This document shows positions 39,943 through 48,740 of a stretch of 64,000 nt of DNA, piece by piece. The stretch lies in assembly GCF_028473645.1 (NCBI RefSeq), contig NZ_CP097269.1:752001-816000 (forward strand). Direction: 5' to 3'. Every line of letters starts with the position of its first letter. Position 1 is the first letter of the stretch. Below the pieces are notes generated by a model. That model was not told the DNA's origin, ran no database searches, and saw only the letters and a list, made by a program, of their open reading frames with translations. A program made the translations under genes and the position numbers. This DNA is from Acidovorax sp. GBBC 1281 (GTDB lineage Bacteria > Pseudomonadota > Gammaproteobacteria > Burkholderiales > Burkholderiaceae_C).

Positions 39943-40761
39943 TCAGACCTCCCGCAGCGCGATGACGGCGCGGCGCGCGCGGTCCAGGAACGGGCGGCGC
40001 TCCTCGCCGGGCTCGACCTGGATCGGGGCGCCGAAGGTCACCGAGCACAGGATGGGCACGGGCACCACTTCGCCCTTGGGCATCACGCGCTGCACGTTGT
40101 GGATCCAGGCCGGCACCAGCACCGCCTGCGGGAACATCAGCGCCAGCTTGTACAGGCCCGACTTGAAGGGCTGGGGCTCGTCGCCGTGGCCGCGCGTGCC
40201 CTCGGGAAAGATCACGATCGAATCGCCGCTGGACAGCGCCTGCACCAGCGGGGCCAGCGGGTCGTCGGGCGCGAGCGCGGCGCGCAGGGCTTCGGGCGTC
40301 GGCAGCGCGGATTCGGCGGCCGCTTCATGGGGTGCCGGGACCGGGGCTTCCAGCGGAGATCCGCTCTGCGGAATGTAGGCCGCGTTCAGGGCGGTTTGGC
40401 CGTCCACCGGGGCCGGCGGGGCGGGGTCCAGGGCGGCCGTTTCGGCGCCGGGCGCCGCCGCTGGCGCCGCGGCAGACGTGCCCGACTGGCGGTCCACGTA
40501 CACGGCGTTGAACACCGCCGAGGTGATCCAGTGCCGAAAGGGCGTCTTGGTCCAGTAGTCCTTGGCGGCGATGGGGCGGGTGATGCTGCGCAACTCCTGC
40601 GGCAGCGCGGCCCAGATCATCACCAGGTCGGCGTGGCTCTGGTGGTTGGCGAAATAGATGCGTTGCTCGGCCTTGGGCGGGCAGCCGTACCAGCGGGCCT
40701 GGGAACCGGTGAGAAATCGCACCAGCCCGAGGAGGAAAAGGCTCATCAACTTGGAAAGCAT
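39943..40761 (-). CDS. 1-acyl-sn-glycerol-3-phosphate acyltransferase-like (PlsC family) with internal Pro/Ala insert
   Basis: 272 residues. The N-terminal hydrophobic segment is followed by the catalytic NHxxxD box (NHQSHAD) and later IFPEGTRG, so it belongs to the LPLAT family. Between the DRQSG strand and the FPEGTR motif there is an Ala/Pro-rich insertion of about 70 residues not seen in ordinary PlsC. The start MLSKLMSLF has no Shine-Dalgarno but has TATCAT 7 nt upstream. It ends one base before the start of the CdsA-like gene (2 bp apart) and is transcribed first, so the two form an operon. Confidence 0.85.
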   Translation of the reverse strand: MLSKLMSLFLLGLVRFLTGSQARWYGCPPKAEQRIYFANHQSHADLVMIWAALPQELRSITRPIAAKDYWTKTPFRHWITSAVFNAVYVDRQSGTSAAAPAAAPGAETAALDPAPPAPVDGQTALNAAYIPQSGSPLEAPVPAPHEAAAESALPTPEALRAALAPDDPLAPLVQALSSGDSIVIFPEGTRGHGDEPQPFKSGLYKLALMFPQAVLVPAWIHNVQRVMPKGEVVPVPILCSVTFGAPIQVEPGEERRPFLDRARRAVIALREV

Positions 40762-40768
40762 GGCGGCG

Positions 40769-40774
40769 ATGATA
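40769..40774 (-). promoter_or_regulatory. -10-like TATCAT 7 nt before the plsC-like start
   Basis: Minus-strand TATCAT-CGCCGCC-ATG, with no Shine-Dalgarno in the gap; same layout as at lpxC, tldD and mpl. Confidence 0.35.
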
Positions 40775-40971
40775 CGGGGGCGTGGCAAAGGGGCCGCGCC
40801 GGCCTGCACCGTGGGCCGGCGGGGCCCCGCCACGGGCCGGCCGCGCACCGGGAAGATTCGTTCTGCGAAGTGGAATTTTCCAAGTTCGCGCTTCCCTTTC
40901 GCGAGGCCACTTCTAGACTGTCCGTACCGCTTCACCGCGGCGATTCCGCTAAAAAAGCAGGGAGTTTCTCC

Positions 40972-41955
40972 ATGAACGTTTCGACCACACGCCGCCAGGC
41001 CCTGGTTCTGGGTGCCTCGGGCGCCTTGCCCATGCTGGCGAGGGCGCAGGCCGGCGCCGACTTTCCCACCCACCCCGTGCGCCTGATCGTGCCGTTCGCG
41101 CCGGGTGGCTCGACCGACATCCTCGGGCGGCTGCTGTCCAAGCACCTGTTCCCCGCCAGCGGCCAGCCGATGGTGGTGGAAAACATGGCCGGCGCGGGCG
41201 GCAACCTGGGCGCCGCGCTGGTGGCCCGGTCCCCGGCCGACGGCTACACCCTCGAGATCGGCGCCATGTCCACGCATGCCATGAACGGCAGCCTGTACAA
41301 GCAGTTGGCGTTCGATCCGATGAACGATTTCGACACCGTGGCCATGCTGGCCTACGCGATCAACGTCATCGCCGTCTCGCCCAGCGTGCCGGCGCGCACT
41401 TTCCCCGAACTGCTGGCCTACATCCGCGCCAACCCGGGCAAGCTCAACTACGCCTCGGGCGGCATCGGCACCCACAACCACCTCACGCTCGCGCTGCTGG
41501 CCAAGACGGCGCAACTGGACATCGTGCACGTGCCCTACAAGGGCGGCGGCCCGGCCGTCGCCGCGTTGCTGCAGGGCGAATGCCAGATGTTCGCTGGCGG
41601 CGCCTCGCTGCTGCTGCCGCATGCGCAGGCCGGCAAGGTGCGCCTGATCGCCGTTACCGAAAAGACCCGCTCCGACCTGCTGCCCGATGTGCCCAGCGCG
41701 GCCGAGACGCTCAAGGGCTTCGAGGTCACCAACTGGTACGGCGTGTTCGCGCCCAAGGGGCTGGATGTGGCGCGCCGCGCCCTCATCAACCACGAGATCA
41801 ACCGGGTGACCGGCCTGCCCGAGGTCGCCGAGCGGCTCAAGGGCCTGGGCATGGTGCGGGCGCCCGTGGACCCGGTTCAATTGCGCGAGATCCTGCAGGC
41901 TGACTACCGGCTGTGGTCTTCCACCATCAAGTCGCTGGGAATTTCCTCCGAATGA
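40972..41955 (+). CDS. Bug-family (TctC-like) periplasmic solute-binding protein
   Basis: 327-residue periplasmic receptor. The signal peptide has a double arginine (TTRRQALVLGASG) and cleaves near ARA. The mature Bug signature is HPVRLIVPFAPGGSTDILGR, followed by VVENMAGAGGNLGA. Bug receptors are expanded in Burkholderiales and bind carboxylates or other small organics; no TctAB membrane partner is adjacent. It is the first gene of an operon with a cupin and an HpaI-type aldolase, which hints at uptake of a carboxylated substrate. Confidence 0.92.
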   Translation: MNVSTTRRQALVLGASGALPMLARAQAGADFPTHPVRLIVPFAPGGSTDILGRLLSKHLFPASGQPMVVENMAGAGGNLGAALVARSPADGYTLEIGAMSTHAMNGSLYKQLAFDPMNDFDTVAMLAYAINVIAVSPSVPARTFPELLAYIRANPGKLNYASGGIGTHNHLTLALLAKTAQLDIVHVPYKGGGPAVAALLQGECQMFAGGASLLLPHAQAGKVRLIAVTEKTRSDLLPDVPSAAETLKGFEVTNWYGVFAPKGLDVARRALINHEINRVTGLPEVAERLKGLGMVRAPVDPVQLREILQADYRLWSSTIKSLGISSE

Positions 41956-42311
41956 ACGCCCCACACCCCCTGCCCATGGCGCTGAACAGCGTCGATTGGA
42001 ATGCCATGGAATGGAAGCCCGTGCGCCACGGCATCGAGCGCAAGGCGTTCGGCAGCGAGCACGTCACGCTCGCGCTGCACCGGCTGCTGCCGGGGCACGA
42101 GCCGCGCCCGCATTCCCATCCCCATGAGCAGGTGGTGTACATCCTGGCGGGCCAGATCGACTTCTACGTGGAAGGCCAGGTGGTGCGCCTGGGCCCGGGA
42201 AGCCTGCTGGTGGTGCCCCCCAACGCCATGCACCACGGCATCGTGGTGGGCGACGAGCCGGTGCTCAATCTCGACGTCTTCACCCCCGCGCGCCCGGAAT
42301 ACCTGGCATGA
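41952..42311 (+). CDS. Small cupin-domain protein
   Basis: 119-residue single-domain cupin. Motif 1 is GHEPRPHSHPHEQVVYILAG (metal ligands HxH and E) and motif 2 is PPNAMHHGIV. Ligands are complete, so a metal centre is likely. It overlaps the Bug gene and the aldolase gene by ATGA at each end, indicating a translationally coupled operon. Reaction unknown; isomerase or dioxygenase are possible. Confidence 0.87.
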   Translation: MNAPHPLPMALNSVDWNAMEWKPVRHGIERKAFGSEHVTLALHRLLPGHEPRPHSHPHEQVVYILAGQIDFYVEGQVVRLGPGSLLVVPPNAMHHGIVVGDEPVLNLDVFTPARPEYLA

Positions 42312-43102
42312 CGGCGGCCCGCCCCGGCGCCGTCGATGAGGCCCCGTCCCTGCGCGAGCGGCTGGTGGCGGGCGATTTCCTGTTCGCCACGTTCGTGAAG
42401 ACCACCTCGCACCAGACGGTGGAGGTGCTCGCCGCGACGGGCCTGGATACCCTGGTGCTCGACGCCGAGCATGCGCCCTTCGGGCCGGAGAGCCTGGACC
42501 GCAGCCTGCTCGCGGCACGCGCGTGCGCCCTGCCGGTGCTGGTGCGCGTGCCCTATCCGCGCGGCGCGGCCATCCAGCAGGCGCTGGACATGGGCGCGGC
42601 CGGGGTGATGGTGCCGCACGTGGACTCCGCCGCCATAGCGCTCGAAGTCGTGCGTGCGGCACGCTACGGCGGCACCCGGGGCTATTCGGCCTCGCCGCGC
42701 GCCGGCGGCTACGGCCAGCGGAGCATGGCCGACCACCTGCGGCTGAGCGATGCGCACACCGCGGTGATCGTGCAGATCGAAAGCGGCGAGGCCGTGGCGC
42801 AGGCGCGGGAGATCGCGGCCGTGCCGGGCGTCGACTGCCTGTTCATCGGGCCGGCCGACCTGGCCGTGTCCATGGGGGCCGACAGCCCGGGCGACCCGCG
42901 CGTGGCCGAGGCCATCGCCCGGGTGTGCGCCGCCGGGCGTGCCGCGCAGTGCGCCGTGGGGTGCTTCGTGTCCGATGCCGCGCAGGTGGCCGGCCTGCGG
43001 GCGCTGGGCATCGCTTTCTTCGTCGTGGGCTCCGACCAGGCGCTTTTGCGCGCTGCGGCACGGCAGGCCATGGCGGGCGCGCTGGAATCCATCGCCGCCT
43101 GA
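42308..43102 (+). CDS. HpcH/HpaI-family aldolase
   Basis: 264-residue class II pyruvate-type aldolase related to HpaI and 2-dehydro-3-deoxyglucarate aldolase. Landmarks are VLDAEHAPF, VRVPYPRGAAIQQALDMGAAGVMVPHVDS, the metal ligand in VQIESGEA and IGPADLAVSMG. Metal and substrate residues look intact. It ends 73 bp before an IclR regulator in the same direction. The substrate is not predictable beyond a 4-hydroxy-2-oxoacid. Confidence 0.9.
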   Translation: MTAARPGAVDEAPSLRERLVAGDFLFATFVKTTSHQTVEVLAATGLDTLVLDAEHAPFGPESLDRSLLAARACALPVLVRVPYPRGAAIQQALDMGAAGVMVPHVDSAAIALEVVRAARYGGTRGYSASPRAGGYGQRSMADHLRLSDAHTAVIVQIESGEAVAQAREIAAVPGVDCLFIGPADLAVSMGADSPGDPRVAEAIARVCAAGRAAQCAVGCFVSDAAQVAGLRALGIAFFVVGSDQALLRAAARQAMAGALESIAA

Positions 43103-43130
43103 CTCCCTGGTACTACATATTGCGCGGGGT

Positions 43131-43148
43131 GTATGGCGTGCGCCATAC
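43131..43148. promoter_or_regulatory. 18-bp perfect palindrome before the IclR gene
   Basis: GTATGGCG-TG-CGCCATAC, ending 27 bp before the start codon. It overlaps a possible promoter (TTGCGC, 18 bp, CATACT). Likely operator of the IclR-type regulator it precedes. Confidence 0.6.
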
Positions 43149-43175
43149 TGCCCAACCCGAGACCGAGAGAGAAAC

Positions 43176-43973
43176 ATGAGTACCGAAGTCCGTTCCGTGC
43201 AGCGAGCGCTGCTCATCCTTCGCGTGATGAATGAGCGCTCCACCTGGAGCCTGCAGGAGTTGCATCAGCGCACCGGCCTGGCCAAATCGACCCTGCACCG
43301 CCTGCTGAGCACACTGGAGTCCGAGAAATACGTGCGCAGCGATCCGCACGCCTATGGGCAATACCAGCTCACGCTCGCCGTGGGCAACCTGAGCAGCGGC
43401 ATCAACGAAAAGCTGCGCCTGGCCGAAGTGGCCGCGCCGCTGATGATCGCCACCACGCGCCAGATCAAGTGGCCGCTGTCCCTGGGGGTGATCGAAGGGC
43501 ACCAGATCCGCGTGGTGTTCTGCACCATGCCCTACAGCCCGTACGCGATCCGGCCCTCCAGCCTGGGGCGCCGCTACGAGCTGATCCCGTCCGCGCTGGG
43601 CCGCACCTACCTGTCGTTCTGCAGCCGGGCCGAGCGCCGCATCCTGGTGGAGTCGGCCAACCTGAATGGCGACGAAAGCCAGAAGATCACCGACCTGTGG
43701 GCGATGCGCAAGATCGTGCAGCAGACGCGGCGCCAGGGCTATGCCATCCGCCACGCGCGCAGCAATGCCGAGAGCACGGCCTTCGCCGTGCCGGTGTTCG
43801 GCGGCGGGGTGCTGCGCGGCACGCTGGTGTATTCCACGTTCGCCAGCCAGATGGACGAGCGCATGCTCAAGCGCTTCCTGCCCCTGGTGCAGGCCACGGC
43901 GGACCGCATCGGGGAAGAGGCGGCCATCATGCCCGGCCAGTTGGGCGAGGCGCTGAACGGCCCGCACGTCTGA
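43176..43973 (+). CDS. IclR-family transcriptional regulator
   Basis: 265 residues: N-terminal winged helix (SVQRALLILRVMNE...LAKSTLHRLLSTLES) and a C-terminal IclR effector domain ending in a helix that reads QATADRIGEEAAIM. GAGAGAGAAAC precedes the ATG. The palindrome just upstream suggests autoregulation; control of the receptor-cupin-aldolase operon is inferred from position only. It lies on the same strand as that operon rather than divergent. Confidence 0.92.
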   Translation: MSTEVRSVQRALLILRVMNERSTWSLQELHQRTGLAKSTLHRLLSTLESEKYVRSDPHAYGQYQLTLAVGNLSSGINEKLRLAEVAAPLMIATTRQIKWPLSLGVIEGHQIRVVFCTMPYSPYAIRPSSLGRRYELIPSALGRTYLSFCSRAERRILVESANLNGDESQKITDLWAMRKIVQQTRRQGYAIRHARSNAESTAFAVPVFGGGVLRGTLVYSTFASQMDERMLKRFLPLVQATADRIGEEAAIMPGQLGEALNGPHV

Positions 43974-43989
43974 CCTGTCCGCTTTGGCA

Positions 43990-44011
43990 GGGGTGGTGCC
44001 GCCACCGCCCC
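43990..44011. terminator. Hairpin between convergent IclR gene and mtgA
   Basis: GGGGTGGTG pairs with CACCGCCCC (one wobble) around a CCGC loop. There is no T-tract; position between convergent genes suggests a termination role. Confidence 0.35.
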
Positions 44012-44030
44012 GCTCGTCCCCACGGCCGTT

Positions 44031-44762
44031 TCAGGGCAGTTCCGCCGAGCCCATGCGTCCCAGGATCACGCGCGTACGGCCGGAGAGGTAGGCCGAGCCC
44101 GGCGCCTTCTCGAAGCGCTTGGGCTGCGGCAGCATCACCGCCAGCCGGGCGGCCTCGGCCGCGCTGAGCTTCGAGGCGCTCTTGCGAAAGTAGTGCTGCG
44201 CGGCGGCCTCGGCCCCGAACACGCCGTCGCCCCATTCCACGCTGTTGAGGTAGATCTCCAGGATGCGCTGCTTGCTCAGCAGCTGCTCCAGCGCCAGCGT
44301 GAGCACGAACTCCTGCCCCTTGCGCAGCAGCGTCCGTTCGCCCGACAGCAGCAGGTTCTTGGCCAGTTGCTGGGTGATGGTGGAGCCGCCGCGGATCTTC
44401 GCGGTGCGCACCGGTCGGTCGGGCTGCAGCTCCTGGCGCTTGGCGGCCTGGGCCTCGGCGCGGGCGTTGCGCTCCCAGGCCTTTTCGATCGCGTTCCAGT
44501 CCACGCCGTCGTGGTTGACGAAGCCGTCGTCCTCCGAGGCGATCACCGCGCGCTTGAGGGTGTCGGCGATCTGGCCGTAAGGCACCCACTGCTGGCGCCA
44601 TTGCAGCGAGCCGTGGGCGACCTGGCCCCAGGCCTCCGAGCGCTGGAAGGCGGTGGATTCGGGGTCGATCGCCACCATGGCCGCGATGCGGCCGACGAAG
44701 AACACCTGCAGCGCCACGAAGGCCAGCAGCACCAGCCCGATCCAACGCAGCAAGCCTTTCAT
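44031..44762 (-). CDS. mtgA: Monofunctional peptidoglycan glycosyltransferase MtgA
   Basis: GT51 enzyme that polymerises lipid II without a transpeptidase domain. The protein is 243 residues: N-terminal membrane anchor (about 5-30), catalytic AVIASEDDGFVNHDGVD with the first Glu, GGSTITQQLAKNLLLS, RKGQEF and LEIYLNSVEWGDGVFGAEAAA. All five GT51 motifs are seen. It ends the rnb-tonB-aroE-mtgA gene run. Confidence 0.96.
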   Translation of the reverse strand: MKGLLRWIGLVLLAFVALQVFFVGRIAAMVAIDPESTAFQRSEAWGQVAHGSLQWRQQWVPYGQIADTLKRAVIASEDDGFVNHDGVDWNAIEKAWERNARAEAQAAKRQELQPDRPVRTAKIRGGSTITQQLAKNLLLSGERTLLRKGQEFVLTLALEQLLSKQRILEIYLNSVEWGDGVFGAEAAAQHYFRKSASKLSAAEAARLAVMLPQPKRFEKAPGSAYLSGRTRVILGRMGSAELP

Positions 44763-44786
44763 GGCGCGGTCTCTCTCCAGGGCGGG

Positions 44787-45638
44787 TCAGTGGCCGGCGG
44801 CCATGGCGGCGCGCAGCTCGGCCAGCACCTGGGCCGCGGGCGGGCGCACGCCGCGCCACAGGGCGAACGCCTCGGCCGCCTGCTCCACCAGCATGCCCAG
44901 CCCGTCGCGCGGCACCGCGCCGTGGCGGCCGGCCCAGTCCAGGAACCCCTGCGCGGCGGGGCCATACATCATGTCGTAGGCCAGGCTGCCGGCCCGCAGC
45001 ACGTGGGCCGGCACCGGAATGCCGCCGCCGCCCAGGCTGCTGGCGGTGGCGTTGACGATCACATCAAAATCGGCCTCCAGCGCATGATCTTCTAGGGCGT
45101 TTAGCTCTGTTTTTTGTAGCAAAGCGAGATCGGCGTGCGCCTGCACCAGCGCCTGGGCGCGGGCCGCGGTGCGGTTGACCACCACGATGCGGCGCGGCCG
45201 TTCGTGCAGCAGCGGCCCCAGCGCCCCGGCCGCCGCGCCGCCCGCGCCCACCAGCAGCACGTCGCTGCCCGCCAGGGGCACGCCGGCGTTGCGCACGATG
45301 TCGGCCACCAGGCCCAGGCCGTCGGTGTTGTCGGCGGCGATGCGGCCGTCGTCGCCGAAGGTGAGGGTGTTGGCCGCGCCGGCCAGCCGCACCCGCTCGC
45401 TGCCCTGGGCGGCCAGCCGCGCCGCGTCGAGCTTGAAGGGTACGGTCACGTTGCAGCCGCGCCCGCCCGCCGCGGCGAAGTCGGCCAGGGCCTGCGGGAA
45501 GCCGTCCAGCGGCACCAGCCGGCGGGCATACGACAGGCGCTCGCCGGTGAGTTCGGCGAAGCGCGCATGGATCCAGGGCGAGCGGCTGTGCTCGACCGGG
45601 TTGCCCATCACGCAGTAGGAATCCACGGGCGAAGTCAT
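44787..45638 (-). CDS. aroE: Shikimate dehydrogenase AroE
   Basis: NADP-dependent reduction of 3-dehydroshikimate. The protein is 283 residues with NPVEHSRSPWIH, the catalytic Lys in NVTVPFK (K69) and Asp in DNTDG (D106), and Rossmann motif VLLVGAGGAAAG. A copy of the dispersed repeat is read in frame as part of the NADP domain (LLQKTELNALEDHALEADF). This is in a variable region before the NATASS strand, so activity should survive. 24 bp separate it from mtgA. Confidence 0.96.
   Translation of the reverse strand: MTSPVDSYCVMGNPVEHSRSPWIHARFAELTGERLSYARRLVPLDGFPQALADFAAAGGRGCNVTVPFKLDAARLAAQGSERVRLAGAANTLTFGDDGRIAADNTDGLGLVADIVRNAGVPLAGSDVLLVGAGGAAAGALGPLLHERPRRIVVVNRTAARAQALVQAHADLALLQKTELNALEDHALEADFDVIVNATASSLGGGGIPVPAHVLRAGSLAYDMMYGPAAQGFLDWAGRHGAVPRDGLGMLVEQAAEAFALWRGVRPPAAQVLAELRAAMAAGH
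45063..45121 (-). repeat. Dispersed repeat copy R6, inside aroE
   Basis: On the minus strand: GCTACAAAAAACAGAGCT, CGCCCTAGAAGATCATGCG and CTGGAGGCCGATTTTGA. It is clearly AT-rich against the surrounding aroE codons and is translated in frame. Confidence 0.65.
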
Positions 45639-45709
45639 CGGGGTGTCGTGCGGAAGAAAAGCGGCAAGAAAAGTACGGCGCAGGACGTACGGCGAAGGGG
45701 GGCGCGGCG

Positions 45710-46570
45710 TCAGCGCACGCTGGTTTCCAGCGTCTGGTCGCGCGTGAACTTGAAGCGCGAAACCACAGCGATCTGGTCGGCCTTGGCCCGCATGGCGGGG
45801 CCGAACACGCCGAACGGCCCGGCCGAGCGGGCGATGGCCTGGGCGCGGTTGTCGAGCAGGCGGTTGCCCGAGCCCTGCACGATCTCGGTCTCCAGCACCG
45901 TGCCGTCGTGGTTGACGGTCACGATCATCGTCAGTTCGCCGTAGAGCTTCTTGCCGCCCTGTTCGGGAAAGTTGTCGGTGCCCTTGTCCTCGATCTTGCG
46001 GCGCAGCCCGTCGTAGTAGATCGCGTAGACCTCCTCGCGCGTGGCGGGGCTGATGTAGCGCTTCTTGGGGCGGGCGTTCTCTTCGTTGATGCGCTTTTCG
46101 ATCTCGGCCAGCAGCTTGATGAGCTGGCGGCGCTTTTCCTCCTGCGCCAGCGCGTCGGCGCTCTGGCTGGGCTGGCGCGGGTCGGGCACCGGCAGGGTGG
46201 CCAGCTGCTTGCGCAACTGGGCCAGCAGCTGGCTTTGCTGCTCCTGCATGGCGTCGAGCTTGCGCTGGGCCTCCTCGAAATCGTCGCCCACCGCTGTCAG
46301 GGCCGAGTAGGGCAGGGGGCTGGTCGCGCGGCCCTTGGCGGCCTCGCCGCCGCCGGCCAGCGACGACTGCGCGATCGCCTGGGCCTTGTCCGGCCGCTCG
46401 CTGGACTTGGCGTTGACCAGGATCACTTCCAGCGGCGTGTCCTGGAAGACGCGGTTGAAGCTCTCGGGGTCGATGAACCGCACCGACAGCAGCACCGCAT
46501 GCACGGCGATGGACACGCCGAGCGCCAGCTGCAGCGTGCTGAATCGTTGGAAGAAGGCGGGCAGTTTCAC
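45710..46570 (-). CDS. TonB-family energy transducer-like protein
   Basis: 286 residues. A short cytoplasmic tail is followed by one membrane segment (about 14-32), then a Gln/Lys-rich coiled-coil region and a C-terminal TonB domain (YGELTMIVTVNHDGTVLETEIVQGSGN...). There is no Pro-rich spacer typical of iron TonB, and no exbBD genes nearby. The GTG start overlaps the end of the RNase gene by 4 bp. Its role may be envelope-structural rather than siderophore uptake. Confidence 0.82.
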   Translation of the reverse strand: MKLPAFFQRFSTLQLALGVSIAVHAVLLSVRFIDPESFNRVFQDTPLEVILVNAKSSERPDKAQAIAQSSLAGGGEAAKGRATSPLPYSALTAVGDDFEEAQRKLDAMQEQQSQLLAQLRKQLATLPVPDPRQPSQSADALAQEEKRRQLIKLLAEIEKRINEENARPKKRYISPATREEVYAIYYDGLRRKIEDKGTDNFPEQGGKKLYGELTMIVTVNHDGTVLETEIVQGSGNRLLDNRAQAIARSAGPFGVFGPAMRAKADQIAVVSRFKFTRDQTLETSVR

Positions 46571-48657
46571 GGCGCCCGATTATCCGTGCTGGCGCTGGCG
46601 CCGGCCTCGGTTTCGTTCACGTCCACCGCGATGGCGATGGGGCCGGCCACGGCCTCTTCGTCGTCCTCGCCCGCCTCGTCGCCCTGCGGCGCGGCCTCGG
46701 CGCTGTCGGCGGGGCTGTCCAGTCGCTCCAGCACCGTGCCGTTCACGTCGAGCGTGATCTCGTCGATCTCACCGAGCTTGACGCGCACCCGCGCGCCGCG
46801 CGGCAGGTTCTGCGCGCCCAGCACCGGCAGCACCAGTGGCAGCGTGTCGGCCCGCACGAGGAAGCTCCCCCCGGGGCCTTCCTTGAACACGGTGGCCTCG
46901 ATCTCGGTGATCTCGTTTTGCTGCAGGTACTGCAGCGTCCAGAAGCGCTCCATGCCGGCCTGGTAGCCGTTGTAGGCGCTGTAGGCCGCATCGAAGCTGC
47001 TGATGACGGAGAACAGGTCCGCGTCCTTGGGCTTGAACGGCGCGGCCAGCGCGGCGGTCTTGCCGTGGCGCACGCACGCGATGATCTGCCACTGGTTCAC
47101 CAGGTCCACGTAGCGGCGCAGCGGCGAGGTCGCCCAGGCGTAGCTCTTGACGCCGATGCCCGCGTGCGGCAGCGCCTTGGTGCCCATGCGCACCTTCACG
47201 CCGGGCGCCAGGCTGGCCTGGCTGCGGTAGATGCCGGGCACGCCGTGGTCGGCCAGCAGGCCACCCCAGGTGCTGTTGGCCACGATGGCGGCCTCGGCCA
47301 CGATCAGGTCCAGCGGGGCGCCGCGCCGGCGCGTGGTGATCGAGACGGTCTCGCGGCCCTGCGGCTCGGCGCCGTCGTTGCCGGTGAGGCGGAAGTTGTA
47401 GTCCGGCCGGTTGAAGGTCTCGGGCTTGCCGCGCACCACCTCGCGCTGGGCCTTGAGGCTTTGGGCCAGGCGGTACAGAAACGATAGCTGCCCGCGCAGC
47501 TCCAGCAAGCGCTGGGGGGCTTCCGGGGCCTGCACCGTGGGGTCGGTCAGCCAGGCTTCGGTGACGATGTGGTCCAGCTGGTCGTGGCGCAGGTTGGCCG
47601 CCACGGGCACGCGTTCCAGCTTGGTTTCGGTGCCGGTGACTTCGAGCGTGGCCTCGTCGATGGTCACGTAGAGCGACACGGCCGGGTTGGCGCGGCCTTC
47701 GTCCAGCGTGTAGATCTTCACCACCTCGTCGGGCAGCATGGTGATCTTGTAGCCGGGCATGTACACCGTGGACAGGCGGTTGCGCCCCAGCTGGTCGAGC
47801 GGCGTGCCCGGCACGATGGCCAGGCCCGGCGCCGCGATGTGGATGCCCAACACCACGGTGCCGGTGCCCAGGCCCTGCACCGACAGCGCATCGTCGATCT
47901 CGGTCGTCTGGGAGTCGTCGATGGAATAGGCCTGCACGGGCGCCAGCGGCAGGTCGTCGGGCGGCTGCGGCGCGGTGATGGCCGCAAAGCCGGTGCCCTT
48001 GGGAAAGTTGTCGAACAGGAAGCGCTTCCAGTGGAACTGGTAGGCCGAGTCGATGGCGCCGGCCCGTTGCAGCAGATCGAGCGGCGGCAGGTGGGTGGCG
48101 CGGCTGGCCTCCACCACGGCCTTGTACTCGGGCGCGTTCTTGTCGGGCCGGAACAGGATCTTGTAGAGTTGCTCGCGGATGGGCTGCGGGCACTCGCCCC
48201 GGCCGAGCTGCTCGGCCCAGTCGGCGATCTGCTGCAGCACGAGCTTCTTTTTCTCGATGGCGGCCAGCGCCTGCTGCAGGATCTCGGCCGGCGCCTTCTT
48301 GAAGCGGCCCTTGCCCGCGCGGCGGAAGTAGTGCGGCGCCTCGTACAGCGCGAACAGCGCGCCGGCCTGCTGGACGAGGGTGGCGTTCTCGGAAAAATAG
48401 TCCCGCGCCAGGTCGGCGAAGCCGAATTCGTCCTCGGGGGCGAACTCCCAGGCCAGGTCGAGCTCGATCGACGCGGCCACGGCCTGCGCCTGGGCGAGCA
48501 TCTCGGCCGGGGCGGGTTTTTCGAACCGGATCAGCAGGTGGGCGGCCTTGACCTTCACCCGTTTGCCCGAGTCGAGCTCGATCTGGGCGGAGCTTTCGGC
48601 CTCGGAAAGGATGCGTCCGGCGAGAAATTTGCCGGCTTCTTCAAACAATGCATGCAT
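46567..48657 (-). CDS. RNB-domain exoribonuclease (RNase II/R family)
   Basis: 3'-5' exoribonuclease of 696 residues. The N-terminal region lacks a clear cold-shock pair; the catalytic RNB domain opens with AYSIDDSQTTEIDDALSV, carrying the metal-binding Asp residues, and continues with NRLSTVYMPGYKITMLPDEVV. A C-terminal S1-like end is followed by an acidic tail. The layout differs from E. coli RNase R (813), and the family name RNB is safer than rnr. First gene of the rnb-tonB-aroE-mtgA run. Confidence 0.9.
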   Translation of the reverse strand: MHALFEEAGKFLAGRILSEAESSAQIELDSGKRVKVKAAHLLIRFEKPAPAEMLAQAQAVAASIELDLAWEFAPEDEFGFADLARDYFSENATLVQQAGALFALYEAPHYFRRAGKGRFKKAPAEILQQALAAIEKKKLVLQQIADWAEQLGRGECPQPIREQLYKILFRPDKNAPEYKAVVEASRATHLPPLDLLQRAGAIDSAYQFHWKRFLFDNFPKGTGFAAITAPQPPDDLPLAPVQAYSIDDSQTTEIDDALSVQGLGTGTVVLGIHIAAPGLAIVPGTPLDQLGRNRLSTVYMPGYKITMLPDEVVKIYTLDEGRANPAVSLYVTIDEATLEVTGTETKLERVPVAANLRHDQLDHIVTEAWLTDPTVQAPEAPQRLLELRGQLSFLYRLAQSLKAQREVVRGKPETFNRPDYNFRLTGNDGAEPQGRETVSITTRRRGAPLDLIVAEAAIVANSTWGGLLADHGVPGIYRSQASLAPGVKVRMGTKALPHAGIGVKSYAWATSPLRRYVDLVNQWQIIACVRHGKTAALAAPFKPKDADLFSVISSFDAAYSAYNGYQAGMERFWTLQYLQQNEITEIEATVFKEGPGGSFLVRADTLPLVLPVLGAQNLPRGARVRVKLGEIDEITLDVNGTVLERLDSPADSAEAAPQGDEAGEDDEEAVAGPIAIAVDVNETEAGASASTDNRAP

Positions 48658-48664
48658 GGGCGGG

Positions 48665-48670
48665 ATTGTC
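48665..48670 (-). promoter_or_regulatory. -10-like GACAAT 7 nt before the RNB gene
   Basis: Minus-strand GACAAT-CCCGCCC-ATG with no Shine-Dalgarno; candidate leaderless start. No good -35. Confidence 0.35.
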
Positions 48671-48740
48671 CCATGGGCGCCCGAGGGGCCGAACGGGCGG
48701 CCCTGCCTATGATCGGCCCTTTGCCTCGGCCAACCGCCCC

